Of a stretch of 64,000 nucleotides of DNA, positions 38,160-48,000 are shown piece after piece. Under the pieces are notes generated by a model that was given only the letters and a program-made list of their open reading frames with translations, did not search any database and was not told the DNA's origin. The stretch comes from an uncultured Clostridium sp. GTDB taxonomy: Bacteria > Bacillota > Clostridia > Lachnospirales > Lachnospiraceae. Positions within the stretch are counted from its first letter, which is position 1. Each line of letters starts with the position of its first letter. The translations under genes were made by a program, and so were the position numbers. The stretch lies in assembly GCA_934438135.1 (NCBI GenBank), contig CAKSBP010000013.1:11071-75070 (forward strand), read 5' to 3'.

Positions 38160-38984
38160 ATGAGTAAACAGATTATAATAGGCAGCCGTACATTTGATTT
38201 AGAAAAACATTCATATGTAATGGGGATTTTAAATGTAACACCAGATTCTTTTTCAGATGGTGGAAAGTTTAATCAAATGGAACAGTGTCTTAAGCATGCA
38301 GAAGAAATGATTCAGGATGGAGCAGCAATTCTTGATGTAGGTGGTGAATCTACTCGTCCAGGTTATACACAGATTTCTGACGAAGAGGAAATCGAACGCG
38401 TTGTGCCTGTTATTGAAGCATTGAAGAAACGATTTGACATTCCCATTTCCATTGATACGTATAAAGCAGAAGTTGCAAAGCATGCAGCAGCTGCTGGAGC
38501 AGACCTGATTAACGATATCTGGGGACTGAAATATGATGATAAAATGGCGCAAATAGTAAAAAATTCTGGCACGGCAGTCTGTATCATGCATAATCGGAAA
38601 AATACAGACTATCAGGATTTCCTGACAGACTGGAAACATGACCTGGAAGAGTCTATTTCTATTGCACAAAAGGCAGGCATTGATGAAAAGAAAATGATTC
38701 TTGATCCAGGTGTTGGCTTTGCAAAGACATATGAAATGAATCTTCAGGCAATCAAACATCTGGAAGAACTGCATGTTTATGGATATCCGCTTCTTCTGGG
38801 AACATCCAGAAAATCTGTCATTGGATTAACCCTTGATCTTCCAGTGGAAGAAAGAGAAGAGGGAACTCTTGCAACAACGGTTATGGCAGTGATGAAAGGC
38901 TGTCAGTTCATACGTGTACACGATGTAAAGAAAAATGTACGTGCAATAAAAATGGCAGAGGCAGTATTGTACTCTGACAGATAG
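38160..38984 (+). CDS. folP: Dihydropteroate synthase
   Basis: A 274-residue TIM-barrel enzyme that joins p-aminobenzoate to dihydropterin pyrophosphate; the target of sulfonamides. Signature sequences are MGILNVTPDSFSDGGKF, ILDVGGESTRPGYTQIS, INDIWGLKYD, DPGVGFAKT and LLLGTSRKSVIG. Length is normal and the start follows AGGAAAGGG. No resistance-type insertion was seen near the substrate loops. Confidence 0.96.
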   Translation: MSKQIIIGSRTFDLEKHSYVMGILNVTPDSFSDGGKFNQMEQCLKHAEEMIQDGAAILDVGGESTRPGYTQISDEEEIERVVPVIEALKKRFDIPISIDTYKAEVAKHAAAAGADLINDIWGLKYDDKMAQIVKNSGTAVCIMHNRKNTDYQDFLTDWKHDLEESISIAQKAGIDEKKMILDPGVGFAKTYEMNLQAIKHLEELHVYGYPLLLGTSRKSVIGLTLDLPVEEREEGTLATTVMAVMKGCQFIRVHDVKKNVRAIKMAEAVLYSDR

Positions 38985-38993
38985 GAGGCACCG

Positions 38994-39809
38994 GTGGATA
39001 CAATTACAATCAAAGACCTGGAAGTTTATGGAAAGCATGGTGTTCTGAAAGAAGAAAATGTGCTGGGACAGAAGTTTCTGATAACAGCAGTTTTATATGT
39101 AGATGCAGCCAAGGCTGGAGATTCTGACCAGTTAGAGGATTCTGTAAGTTACGCAGAAGTGGCACATGAAGTCAATGATTTCTTTAAGGAACATACCTAT
39201 CAGCTGATTGAGGCAGTTGCCCAGCAGCTGGCATACAGAATTTTAATGAAGTTTCCTGTAGAAAAAGTGAGCATAGAAGTAAAGAAGCCGTGGGCACCAA
39301 TTCTGCTTCCATTGGACACGGTTTCTGTGAAATTAGAAAGACAGTGGCATACAGTATATTTTAGCATTGGATCTAATATGGGAGAAAAAGAAAAGAATCT
39401 AAAGGATGCAGTTAATATGCTGGATGAGAATCCTAAAATCCGAGTAACGAAAATATCGGATTTTCTGGTTACAGAACCTTATGGTGGAGTAGAGCAGGAT
39501 GATTTCTTAAATGCAGCGCTAGAAGTAAAAACATTACTTACACCAAGAGAAATCCTAGCTGAAATCGGAAAAATCGAGCAGGCATTAAAGCGAGAACGAC
39601 TTATTCACTGGGGACCAAGAACCATTGATTTGGATATTTTATTATATGACGATCAAGTTGTGAGAGAACCGGATTTATGTATTCCGCATATTGAAATGCA
39701 TAAGCGTCAATTTGTATTAGAACCCCTGGAACAGATAGCACCGCAGGCAGTGCATCCGCTTCTTGAGAAGACCGTGTATCAGATGCTTTCTGAGCTTGTA
39801 AAACAGTAA
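38994..39809 (+). CDS. folBK: Fused dihydroneopterin aldolase / HPPK
   Basis: A 271-residue fusion starting at GTG 38994 behind AGGAGG. Residues 1-117 are dihydroneopterin aldolase (IKDLEVYGKHGVLKEEN, SYAEVAHEVNDF, KPWAPILLPLDTVSV). Residues about 120-271 are 6-hydroxymethyl-dihydropterin pyrophosphokinase (YFSIGSNMGEKEKNL, EQDDFLNAALEVKT, WGPRTIDLDILLYDD, IPHIEMHKRQFVLEPL). It provides two successive folate steps and ends the operon. Confidence 0.96.
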   Translation: MDTITIKDLEVYGKHGVLKEENVLGQKFLITAVLYVDAAKAGDSDQLEDSVSYAEVAHEVNDFFKEHTYQLIEAVAQQLAYRILMKFPVEKVSIEVKKPWAPILLPLDTVSVKLERQWHTVYFSIGSNMGEKEKNLKDAVNMLDENPKIRVTKISDFLVTEPYGGVEQDDFLNAALEVKTLLTPREILAEIGKIEQALKRERLIHWGPRTIDLDILLYDDQVVREPDLCIPHIEMHKRQFVLEPLEQIAPQAVHPLLEKTVYQMLSELVKQ

Positions 39810-39812
39810 AAC

Positions 39813-39880
39813 ACTTTGTAGACAGAAAAAAGCAGACTATCCCAAACTCCCCGTTAGTCTGCTTGTTCTGTTTACAAAGT
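39813..39880. terminator. Long bidirectional terminator hairpin
   Basis: A near-perfect inverted repeat with arms of about 27 bases (ACTTTGTA... and ...TACAAAGT) and a 15-nt loop lies between the convergent folBK and DUF5050 genes. The inner part AGCAGACTA/TAGTCTGCT is followed by T-rich sequence in both directions. Confidence 0.8.
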
Positions 39881-39884
39881 ATAA

Positions 39885-40907
39885 TTACTTCTTCGGTGGA
39901 TTAAACAAACTCGCTTCTGGATTCTTTTCCACTGGAAAGATATAATTAAGTTCCGTATCGAACTCCTTAAAAAATACATAATTGCTTGTGACGTGGATAC
40001 TGTTGAAATTTCCTTTGAGAATGCTCTGCGTTTTTTTGTTTTTAAGTGTCATCTGATACAGGCCGTTATCTTTCGCATTATCAATTTGATAATACAGATA
40101 TTTCTGGTCATTGCTGACATTAAAGGTACTGACATGTTCATTCACCAGAATTTTCTGCCCGGAACCATCCAGATTCATTCGTCCCACGTTGTAGTCCTTA
40201 TCTAAATCCAGATAATATAGAAAATTTCCAGATAACATAACACAGCCAAAGTTCCCTTCTGCAATCAAATCTTTTTCCTTAGTTTTCAGGTTGTAGCTGT
40301 AAATATTATGGTTACCATCAATTTCTGCATAATAGAGAACATCATTTTTTACAGAGGCAGGACTGATGGAAGAACGAAGCACACAGGAACCAGTTTTGCC
40401 GTCTATTTTTACACCATAAAGAGAAATACCCTTCTCTTCATCATAATGCTGGTAGTAAACCGTATTTCCGCTTAGGGCAAGGTCTCCTGAAGAGTTAGAA
40501 TATAAGGTTACTGCGTCGGAACCATTCTTATTGATTCGATATAATCCTTTTTTTGCAATTCCAATCATACTTGAACCATTGTCTTTTTTGCTGGCTGCTT
40601 TTTTACTATCCAGAATAGAGTAATAAGCGTATTTACCTGCAGCATTTATCTGTTTTACGGCACAGTTGGTAAGACGTTTAAAGTTGGTACAATTGGAATC
40701 CATGGAATATAATTTGTCAGAATCATTTGAATTGGCGAAGTATATTTTATTATCGTATTCACAGAACAGACCGCCGTTTAATAGATTGCCGGCAGTACTG
40801 CCAATCGCATCTGCGTCGTTGTAGATGACTCGGCTGGCGATATTTGCATAAACAATAAAGCATATGATTCCTAAAGTGATGACTGCTAAAAAAATTTTCT
40901 TTTTCAC
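39885..40907 (-). CDS. DUF5050-like membrane-anchored beta-propeller protein
   Basis: A 340-residue protein starting at GTG 40907, chosen because AAGGAGG lies seven bases upstream; an ATG further up encodes only MFQGGKH before it. An N-terminal membrane helix (IFLAVITLGIICFIVYAN) is followed by repeated blade-like units: GLFCEYDNKIYFAN, KLYSMDSNCTNF, GLYRINKNGSD, NIYSYNLKTKEK, NVGRMNLDGSG. This is the DUF5050/TolB-like propeller pattern. Probably faces outside the membrane. Function unknown. Confidence 0.75.
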   Translation of the reverse strand: MKKKIFLAVITLGIICFIVYANIASRVIYNDADAIGSTAGNLLNGGLFCEYDNKIYFANSNDSDKLYSMDSNCTNFKRLTNCAVKQINAAGKYAYYSILDSKKAASKKDNGSSMIGIAKKGLYRINKNGSDAVTLYSNSSGDLALSGNTVYYQHYDEEKGISLYGVKIDGKTGSCVLRSSISPASVKNDVLYYAEIDGNHNIYSYNLKTKEKDLIAEGNFGCVMLSGNFLYYLDLDKDYNVGRMNLDGSGQKILVNEHVSTFNVSNDQKYLYYQIDNAKDNGLYQMTLKNKKTQSILKGNFNSIHVTSNYVFFKEFDTELNYIFPVEKNPEASLFNPPKK

Positions 40908-40942
40908 GTGTTTGCCTCCTTGGAACATACTTTCTGCCCCAT

Positions 40943-40971
40943 ATTATAATGTAAGAAAATTAATTCTGCAA
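40943..40971 (-). promoter_or_regulatory. Promoter of the DUF5050-like gene
   Basis: On the minus strand TTGCAG and TATAAT are 17 bp apart, 36 bp before the chosen start codon. Confidence 0.7.
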
Positions 40972-40991
40972 CTAGAAAAAGGCATCTCAAC

Positions 40992-41020
40992 TTGTCATTT
41001 TAAGGGCGCTAGTATATAAT
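40992..41020 (+). promoter_or_regulatory. Promoter of pheA
   Basis: TTGTCA and a perfect TATAAT are 17 bp apart. The start codon follows about 45 bp after the expected transcript start, so there is no room for a T-box or long attenuator. Confidence 0.75.
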
Positions 41021-41071
41021 AAGGAGAAAGTCTCTACTTACATAAAACGATTAATGGAAGGAACGAACAGT

Positions 41072-42199
41072 ATGGATTTAATGGAAAGCAGGAAACAAAT
41101 CGATGAAATTGATGAGCAGATAACCGAATTATTTCAGAAGAGAATGCTTGTCAGTGAAGAAGTTGCAAAATATAAGATGAAGACTGGAAAAAAGGTATTT
41201 GATAAAGAACGTGAGAACCAGAAATTAGATACGTTGGAACAGTATGCGGATAATGAGTTTAATAAACAGGGAATTCGTGAACTGTTTTCACAAATTATGT
41301 CAATCAGCAGGAAACGTCAGTATGGAATGATTACCCAGGAAAAAGAAGAAGCATTTACTGTTAAAGAAAAGATTGACGGGGCTGGAAAGAGAGTTGTTTT
41401 TTATGGGGAGCGTGGAAGCTATACAGAGCAGGCAATGCAGGAATTTTTCGGTGAGGAAATCGAAGCATTTAATGCCATGACATTTCGTGAAGTTATGGAA
41501 GCAGTGAAAAATGGGGATGCTGATTTTGGTGTGCTTCCGATTGAAAATTCTTCAACCGGTGGAATTGATGATAATCTTGATCTTTTAATTGAGTATAATC
41601 ATTATATTGTAGGTGAGCAGGTTATTAAAATCAACCAGTGTATTATGGGACTTCCAGGTGCCAGACTGGATTCTATTAAGAAAGTATATTCTCATGCCCA
41701 GGGACTTCTGCAGTCCAAACGCTTTTTAGATACCTACCCGAATATGAAACGGATTCAGCACATGAGTACTGCAACCAGTGCTAAAAAGGTAAAAGAAGAT
41801 GGTGATCCCACACAGGCAGCTATTGCTGGAAAGCAGGCAGCCGGATGTTATGGATTATCGATTTTAAAAGAAAACATTAATTATGAAGCAACAAACTCCA
41901 CTCGTTTTATTGTGATTTCAAAAGAACGTTTTTATGTAAAGGGTGCGGATAAAATATGCATCAGTTTCTTACTGCCTCATGAATGCGGAAGCCTGTATAA
42001 TATTCTGTCGCATTTTATATTTAATAATCTGAACATGACAAAAATTGAATCCAGACCAATAGAAGGAAGAAAATGGGAATATCGTTTTTTCGTTGAATTT
42101 GAGGGAAATCTGAGCCAGCCAGGTGTGACCAACGCATTAAATGGAATTCGTGAAGAAACCTCAGAATGTCGCCTGCTTGGAAATTTTATGACAAAATAA
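41072..42199 (+). CDS. pheA: Bifunctional chorismate mutase / prephenate dehydratase (P-protein)
   Basis: A 375-residue enzyme for the two committed steps to phenylalanine. The N-terminal AroQ chorismate mutase starts ESRKQIDEIDEQITELFQKR. The dehydratase domain has VVFYGERGSYTEQAMQEFF, LPIENSSTGGI, a loop MSTATSAKKVKEDG in place of the usual TTST-type motif, and ends before an ACT domain with ISFLLPHECGSLYNIL and KIESRPIEGRKWEYRFF (phenylalanine feedback). ATG 41072 is preferred over ATG 41054, since AAGGAA precedes only the former. Confidence 0.94.
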   Translation: MDLMESRKQIDEIDEQITELFQKRMLVSEEVAKYKMKTGKKVFDKERENQKLDTLEQYADNEFNKQGIRELFSQIMSISRKRQYGMITQEKEEAFTVKEKIDGAGKRVVFYGERGSYTEQAMQEFFGEEIEAFNAMTFREVMEAVKNGDADFGVLPIENSSTGGIDDNLDLLIEYNHYIVGEQVIKINQCIMGLPGARLDSIKKVYSHAQGLLQSKRFLDTYPNMKRIQHMSTATSAKKVKEDGDPTQAAIAGKQAAGCYGLSILKENINYEATNSTRFIVISKERFYVKGADKICISFLLPHECGSLYNILSHFIFNNLNMTKIESRPIEGRKWEYRFFVEFEGNLSQPGVTNALNGIREETSECRLLGNFMTK

Positions 42200-42320
42200 A
42201 CCATAAAACCGGCTGTATTTTTCACAATTAAAATGAAATTAATTCACAAAGTAAACATATTTTGTTGTTACACTAATAAATAAGATAAAGGTAGTGATGA
42301 GTTGAAAGGAGCAATGATAT

Positions 42321-44000
42321 ATGTATAATGATGAATGGAATGCAAACAACGAGGAAAATACAGCAGGTGCAGATTCAAATAGAGACGCAGAACAGAACCA
42401 GCCTCAGAACAATTATCAGAACGATGGATGGAAGAATGAAGGACGTGATCGTTCCACTGATAATGCAGCTCAGAATACAAATCCAGCCGGAACTATGGCA
42501 TCGGGACAGAATACACAGAATCAAACAGGAGCATCTGATACGCAGAATGCATACCAGAACAATCCTTATCAGAACCAGAATATGTACCAGAATAATCAGT
42601 ACTATCAGGGAATGAATGGACAGCCTGGACACTCAGGTGGAAATAATAATAACTTTAAGAAAGTAATTGCAGGCGTTGCACTGGTAGCAAGTATCGCGAT
42701 TGTAGCAGGTGCAGGTTTTACAACGGTAAACAGCGTGGCAAAAAATTTTAAACAGTCAACCCAGCAGTCACTGACGAACAATACAGAGAGCAAGGATAAA
42801 AATAATAGTCCGGCAGCAACTACAGATACAGTAGATACAACTTCTACAGATGACACTGCAACGGATGAATCCGTTTCTTCTGTTGTAACAAATGTAATGC
42901 CAGCCATTGTATCCATTAACACAACCGCTACTGAAAATGTAACCGATTATTTTGGAAGAACTTATCAGCAGGATGTACAGAGTGCTGGTTCCGGAATTAT
43001 TATTGGACAAAATTCCAAAGAAGTATTAATCGTAACCAACAATCATGTTATCACAGGAGCAAATAGTGATGGCGTACAGGTTTCTTTCTGTGATGATGAA
43101 GCAGTAAAAGCAACCGTAAAAGGAACAGATTCCAGTAATGACCTTGCAGTCGTTTCGGTTTCTTTTGCAGATATTAAGGATTCTACTAAAAAAGAAATCA
43201 AAGTTGCCAGCCTTGGTGATTCTGATAAGACAAAAGTCGGTGAAACAGCCATTGCCATTGGTAATGCACTTGGTTATGGACAGTCTGTAACCGTTGGACA
43301 TGTAAGTGCCTTAAACAGAGAACTTGCAGTAGAAGATTCTTCTATGACACTGATGCAGACAGATGCAGCGATTAATCCAGGTAACAGTGGTGGTGCTTTG
43401 TTAAATGCAAAGGGTGAAGTTATTGGCATTAATTCTGCTAAGACAGCAACCACAGAAGTAGAAGGTATGGGATATGCAATTCCAATTTCAGATGCACTCC
43501 CAATTATTGATGATTTAATGAATGGAACCAATAAATCAGAAGGTGATGGTGCTTACTTAGGTATCATTGGTGAGAATATTACTTCTGCATATGCACAGAG
43601 ATTCAATATGCCTCAGGGTGTTTATATTACTCAGGTTGCAGAAGGTTCTCCAGCAGATAAGTCTGGTCTTGTAGCGGGTATGATTATTGTAGAATTTGAT
43701 GGACAGAAGATTGAGACAAAAGAAGATTTAACCAATGTAATCGGCAGTGCAAAAGCAGGTGATAAAGTAACAGCCGTTGTTTATGTAAACCAAAATGGTT
43801 CTTATGTAAAGAAAGAAGTATCTGTTGCACTTGGTAAGAAATCGGATTATGTAGACAGCTCCGACAGTTCCAGCAATGGAAAGGGCAGCAGCGGAAATAG
43901 TGGAAAGAACAAAGATGATTCTATGAATCCTTTTGGCTATGGAAACGGAAGCAATGATTCCGGAAATGATTCTGGAAACGGATTTAGCTTTAATTATTAA
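42321..44000 (+). CDS. htrA: HtrA/DegP-type membrane-anchored serine protease
   Basis: A 559-residue surface quality-control protease. The first 110 residues are cytoplasmic and very rich in Asn, Gln and Tyr, followed by one membrane helix (IAGVALVASIAIVAGAGF). A trypsin-like domain follows with the triad His in VTNNHVITGA, Asp in SSNDLAVVSV and Ser in NPGNSGGALLNAKG. A single PDZ domain (AYLGIIGENITS to AVVYVNQNGSY) is next, and the tail is Ser/Gly/Asn-rich. The layout is the usual one for clostridial HtrA. A hairpin follows the stop. Confidence 0.93.
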   Translation: MYNDEWNANNEENTAGADSNRDAEQNQPQNNYQNDGWKNEGRDRSTDNAAQNTNPAGTMASGQNTQNQTGASDTQNAYQNNPYQNQNMYQNNQYYQGMNGQPGHSGGNNNNFKKVIAGVALVASIAIVAGAGFTTVNSVAKNFKQSTQQSLTNNTESKDKNNSPAATTDTVDTTSTDDTATDESVSSVVTNVMPAIVSINTTATENVTDYFGRTYQQDVQSAGSGIIIGQNSKEVLIVTNNHVITGANSDGVQVSFCDDEAVKATVKGTDSSNDLAVVSVSFADIKDSTKKEIKVASLGDSDKTKVGETAIAIGNALGYGQSVTVGHVSALNRELAVEDSSMTLMQTDAAINPGNSGGALLNAKGEVIGINSAKTATTEVEGMGYAIPISDALPIIDDLMNGTNKSEGDGAYLGIIGENITSAYAQRFNMPQGVYITQVAEGSPADKSGLVAGMIIVEFDGQKIETKEDLTNVIGSAKAGDKVTAVVYVNQNGSYVKKEVSVALGKKSDYVDSSDSSSNGKGSSGNSGKNKDDSMNPFGYGNGSNDSGNDSGNGFSFNY

Positions 44001-44030
44001 TTGTAGAATGAAAATAGAATAGAAGATGTA

Positions 44031-44071
44031 TAAAAAGCTTTTACGGCCTCACCAGACTGTAAAAGCTTTTC
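44031..44071. terminator. Bidirectional terminator between htrA and a small minus-strand gene
   Basis: AAAAGCTTTTAC pairs with GTAAAAGCTTTT around a 14-nt loop between two convergent genes. Confidence 0.8.
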
Positions 44072-44105
44072 CTTTTGTATAGGGATGCCTGTTCTATTCT
44101 CGGTA

Positions 44106-44333
44106 TTAATCACGTAGAGCGAGAATGTCTTCCATTCGGACAGCATATTCTCTCCAGACCAGATAATTAATGTGTGCGGGATACCGCTCCATATAGTAGT
44201 AAAGCTGTTCCAGGCATTTTTCAATGTATTCTGTTCTTGCAAGTTCTAAGTCTAAGTAATCACCATTAATGGTCTGCCATTTTGTAAAATCAATGGTATT
44301 GTAATCTAATGATGAATTAGTAAATATTGTCAT
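44106..44333 (-). CDS. Small protein of unknown function
   Basis: A 75-residue product from ATG 44333, which has AGGAAAGGA a short way upstream. The open frame continues further back to 44561, but that part overlaps the substrate-binding gene and has no good start site. The predicted protein is acidic and tyrosine-rich (YIEKCLEQLYYYMERYP). No family recognised. It lies divergent from the disrupted substrate-binding gene with 149 bp between, room for two promoters. Confidence 0.5.
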   Translation of the reverse strand: MTIFTNSSLDYNTIDFTKWQTINGDYLDLELARTEYIEKCLEQLYYYMERYPAHINYLVWREYAVRMEDILALRD

Positions 44334-44482
44334 ATTTATCAATCCTTTCCTGATTCTTCCTCTAAAAGTATTGACATTAATCAACATATTAAACAATTTC
44401 AAAAGTGTTCCAAAAATTTCACAATTATTTTTTACTTTCATATATTGAGGTATAGAACCCGAAGGAAAAAGGGGAAGATATT

Positions 44483-44920
44483 TTGAAAAAATTTTTTTGT
44501 CTATTCCTTGCCATGGTTTTAATGGCCAGTATGTTATGTACCGGGTGCGGCAAAGGATCAAAACTTACAAAAGTAACACTCAATGAAGTGGCACATTCCA
44601 TTTTCTATGCACCAATGTATGTAGCCATTGAAAAAGGATATTTTGAGGCAGAAAGTATTGACCTTCAGCTGGTAAATGGGCTTGGTGCAGATAAAACAAT
44701 GACAGCTGTTTTATCCGGTGGATGTGACATTGGATTTATGGGAAGTGAATCCTCTATTTATGTCTACAATCAGGGTGCGGAGGATTATGTGGTAAACTTT
44801 GCACAGTTGACTCAGCGGGCAGGAAATTTTCTGGTATCAAGGGATAAGAGTGAGGACTTTGTCTGGGATAACCTGAAAGGAAAAACTGTCATTGGTGGCA
44901 GGGCAGGTGGCCGGCGGTGA
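44483..44920 (+). pseudogene. 5' fragment of a split substrate-binding lipoprotein gene
   Basis: The first 143 codons of an NMT1/SsuA-type ABC transporter substrate-binding protein, starting at TTG 44483 behind GGGGAAG. The lipoprotein signal ends in LCTGCGKGS. The binding-fold start is clear: HSIFYAPMYVAIEKGYFEAE, TAVLSGGCDIGFMGSE. The frame then reaches VIGGRAGG and switches into foreign sequence, reading two arginines and a stop. The remainder continues at 51603 in the exact frame. Together they give 331 residues, a normal family length. Such proteins bind sulfonates, nitrate, pyrimidine precursors or other small ligands; the substrate is not known. No permease or ATPase gene adjoins. Confidence 0.9.
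44904..44911 (+). other. Left attachment site core (attL) of the 6.7-kb element
   Basis: CAGGTGGC, the last bases shared between the substrate-binding gene and the element. The same 8 bases occur at 51601-51608. To the left is host coding sequence (GGTGGCAGGG); to the right is element sequence (CGGCGGTGAAG). Confidence 0.85.
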
Positions 44921-45073
44921 AGTTATGTTAAGACCATGCTATTTATATAAGCGGACAGAATGATGTTGTCCTTAAATTTTTGATATGTATACAAGATATT
45001 TGATATTTTATCTTTCTGAAAATCTTTCATAATAGTATATAGATAGCAAAACTAAAAGAAAGGAAGAAACACT
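44912..45073. promoter_or_regulatory. Left end of the element, upstream of the GH13 gene
   Basis: 162 bp of AT-rich sequence with repeated GATATTTGATATT-like strings (44982-45012). A weak promoter (TTTCTG, then TATATAG about 17 bp later, near 45015-45046) could drive the enzyme gene. No gene is seen. Confidence 0.3.
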
Positions 45074-48000
45074 ATGCGAAAAAGTCTGAAGAAAGTATGC
45101 TGCTACGTACTTTCTCTGGCAATGGCACTGTCTTCGGGGGTTACGGTTCCATTTGGCCAAGTGAAAGCGGAAGCATCAGAAACACAGCAGAGCACTGCTG
45201 CGTTGAAAATTAATTCATTGGTTACAGCAGTTGTAGATGGCACTGGAAGCAGGACAATGAATTTATATGCAAATGGTACATATGAAACAAAATTAGAACT
45301 GGAGGCTGGTACACACAGCATTCAGGTAAAAGTGGATGGAACGGATGCAGGAAAAGAGAAGAGCATTACGTTAGATTCTGCTGGGGTGGTATATGTACGT
45401 TATCAGGATGGAAAAGTTTATGATTCCATAAACAATGAAGATAAGAAATTTCATACAGCTGCATTGACTGGAAATTTTGCAGGGATTGAATTTCTAGATA
45501 AAGATGGAAAAAGATATGATATTGCATCCTGGAAGCCGTCAGATTCGAATGGTGACCTGGACTACATAGGGGGAGGTATTTTTAAGAAAACCTTTTTATT
45601 TAAGGAATTAACCGAAGATGTGGAAATTAAAGACGGCGGCTATAAAATTTCTTTTGATGATGATGATACCTGGGGATACAGTTTTGGCAATGGTAGTGGG
45701 AATATTCCATTAACTATTCCAAAGGGGGCTACCTCTCTTACTGTATTTGTGGATGAAATTAATCAGAAAGTTTATGATTCTGTACGAAGCGGAGAAGTAT
45801 CCGTTACACAGAACAGTGGGACAGTAAGTTATCCAGCATTTGACATGTCAGTTTCCTTAATTGGAGAGGTTCGTGGCAGCGATGGAACCTGGGATGCTTC
45901 AAATAAAGATTATGATTTTACACAGATTAGCGACAAGCTTTATGTATATCAGAAAATACTTAATACAGGAAGTTATGAGTATAAAACAGTATTCAACTAT
46001 GAGAAATGGTATGAGAAGAGTTCAGGCAATAAGAAAATTGTGGTTTCTTCTGACAATACCAATGTCATATTTGTATATGATGCAGAGACAGAAAGTCTGT
46101 ACGATTCCATTAATGATAACAGCAAGTTAGCGATTATGTTTGGAATGGAAGAAGAACCAGAAAAACCAGCAGAATCTCAGGTAGTGAATAATGCAAATGG
46201 TACGACAACATTTATTACAACTGCCGCTGCAAGTGAATCTTCGAAGGTACAGCTTGTTTATGCAGATAAAGATAATGCGTCGGAAACCAAGACAGTTGAC
46301 TTAACAAAACAGACAGATTCAAAAGGAAATTATAAGGGAGCTTTTGCATCTGATGAAATTTTCTTTGGCGATGATCCACAGGATATTATTTATTATTATT
46401 TGGTAGATGGAGTAAAAATGTTGGATTCATCTGCGGCCTCTACGAAAGTAGATGAGATAGATTATTCGGTTTACCAGAGAGATACCTTTACGGGAAGACC
46501 TGTTTATGTACCAGGTACATTTCCAGGAAAAAGCTGGGATGCTGCTTCTAACCAGATGACATATGAAGGAAACGGTTTATATTCCTACACCTTTAAAAAC
46601 GTTCCTGCAGCCAATTATAATTTTAAAATTGCCATGGGAACATGGTCAGAAAATTATGGTGCAAATGGTAAATTTGACGGAGAAAATTATGCTGTAACTG
46701 TTACAGCGACACAGGATGTAACAGTTTATTATACAGATTTAACAACTCATATGGCAGTAACCAGCTTAGATTATGTATTTGCAGATATTACTATGACGGG
46801 AACAGCTATTCCATCTGGAACAAAGCTTACCGATGCAGGACTTACAGGAATTTACAGTACTGCAGTCAGCCTTCCAGCAGGTACTTATAGTGATATTACG
46901 TTAAAATATAATGGTAAGTCTTACGTAATGGATTCTTTTACTTTGGATGGTGCCAAAGACGTAATATTTTATTTTGATCCAGCAACAGAAATTTATTATA
47001 ACAATTCAACGGAAAAAGAAATAGACACAGACAGCGTAACTTACGATTCCAAAGATACAGTTTATAAAAGTCCATATGGAGCCGTAGAAGCTGGAACACC
47101 AATTACATTTTCCATTAAAACGGGAAGTGATGTAACAAAAGCTAAAATCGTTATCAAAGGTAAAACAAATCAGGTAACTGATTTAACCAAAAAATCAGAT
47201 GCAGATATCTGGTCGGGTAATGTAACAATCAGTGAATATGGTCAGTATCAGTATTTCTTCATATTATATTATGGTTCTTCCATTAAAATCTACTGCGATG
47301 ATGATGGATATTATGGAACCGGTGTATTAACAGATTTAACTTCTTTAAAACCGTATGATTTAGTTGTTTACAAAGCTGGTTATAAGACACCAGACTGGAT
47401 GAAGAATGCAGTTATCTATCAGATTTTCCCTGACCGTTTCTACAATGGAAATACGAAAAATGATGATGCACAGACGACATCCCGTGGTGCAACAAATTAT
47501 GAATTTATTAAAGACTGGAGCCTGCTTCCAGAAAATCCAGAGCAGGAAAAATTACATGCAGATTCCTATCCATCCAATGCGTTTTTCGGAGATGGAAACT
47601 GGAGTAATGAAATTTATGGCGGTGATTTACAGGGTATCGTAAAACGTATTGATTACCTGAAAGCATTAGGTGTAAATGTTATTTATCTAAATCCTGTATT
47701 CTCCTCTATTTCTTCACATCGATATGATACAAGCGATTATAAAGAAATTGACCCAATACTTGGTGATTTAGGTGATTTTAGTGAATTAGTGAATGTCTGT
47801 AAAAAGAACAACATGCATTTAATACTGGATGGTGTATTTAACCATGTATCCGATGATTCCATTTATTTTGACCGTTATTATAAATTTGTGGGCAAAAATG
47901 GTAAAGTTGGTGCTTATCCATATTGGGCATATGTTTATGATTATATGGCAGAACATAGCGTCAGCCAGGCAACAGCAGAATCTGCTGCCAGGACATATTT

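Noticed and set aside
40921..41071. T-box or attenuator in front of pheA.
   Set aside because: The promoter is only about 50 bp from the start codon, leaving no room for a T-box; no leader peptide rich in Phe is seen.
43997..44242. Minus-strand frame of 81 codons after htrA.
   Set aside because: It covers the terminator hairpin and overlaps the better supported small gene at 44106-44333; no start site.
44900..44920. The early stop in the substrate-binding gene could be a sequencing frameshift.
   Set aside because: The missing half continues in the exact frame 6.7 kb away, with the same 8-bp core at both ends and a recombinase at the junction. Insertion explains all of this; a frameshift does not.
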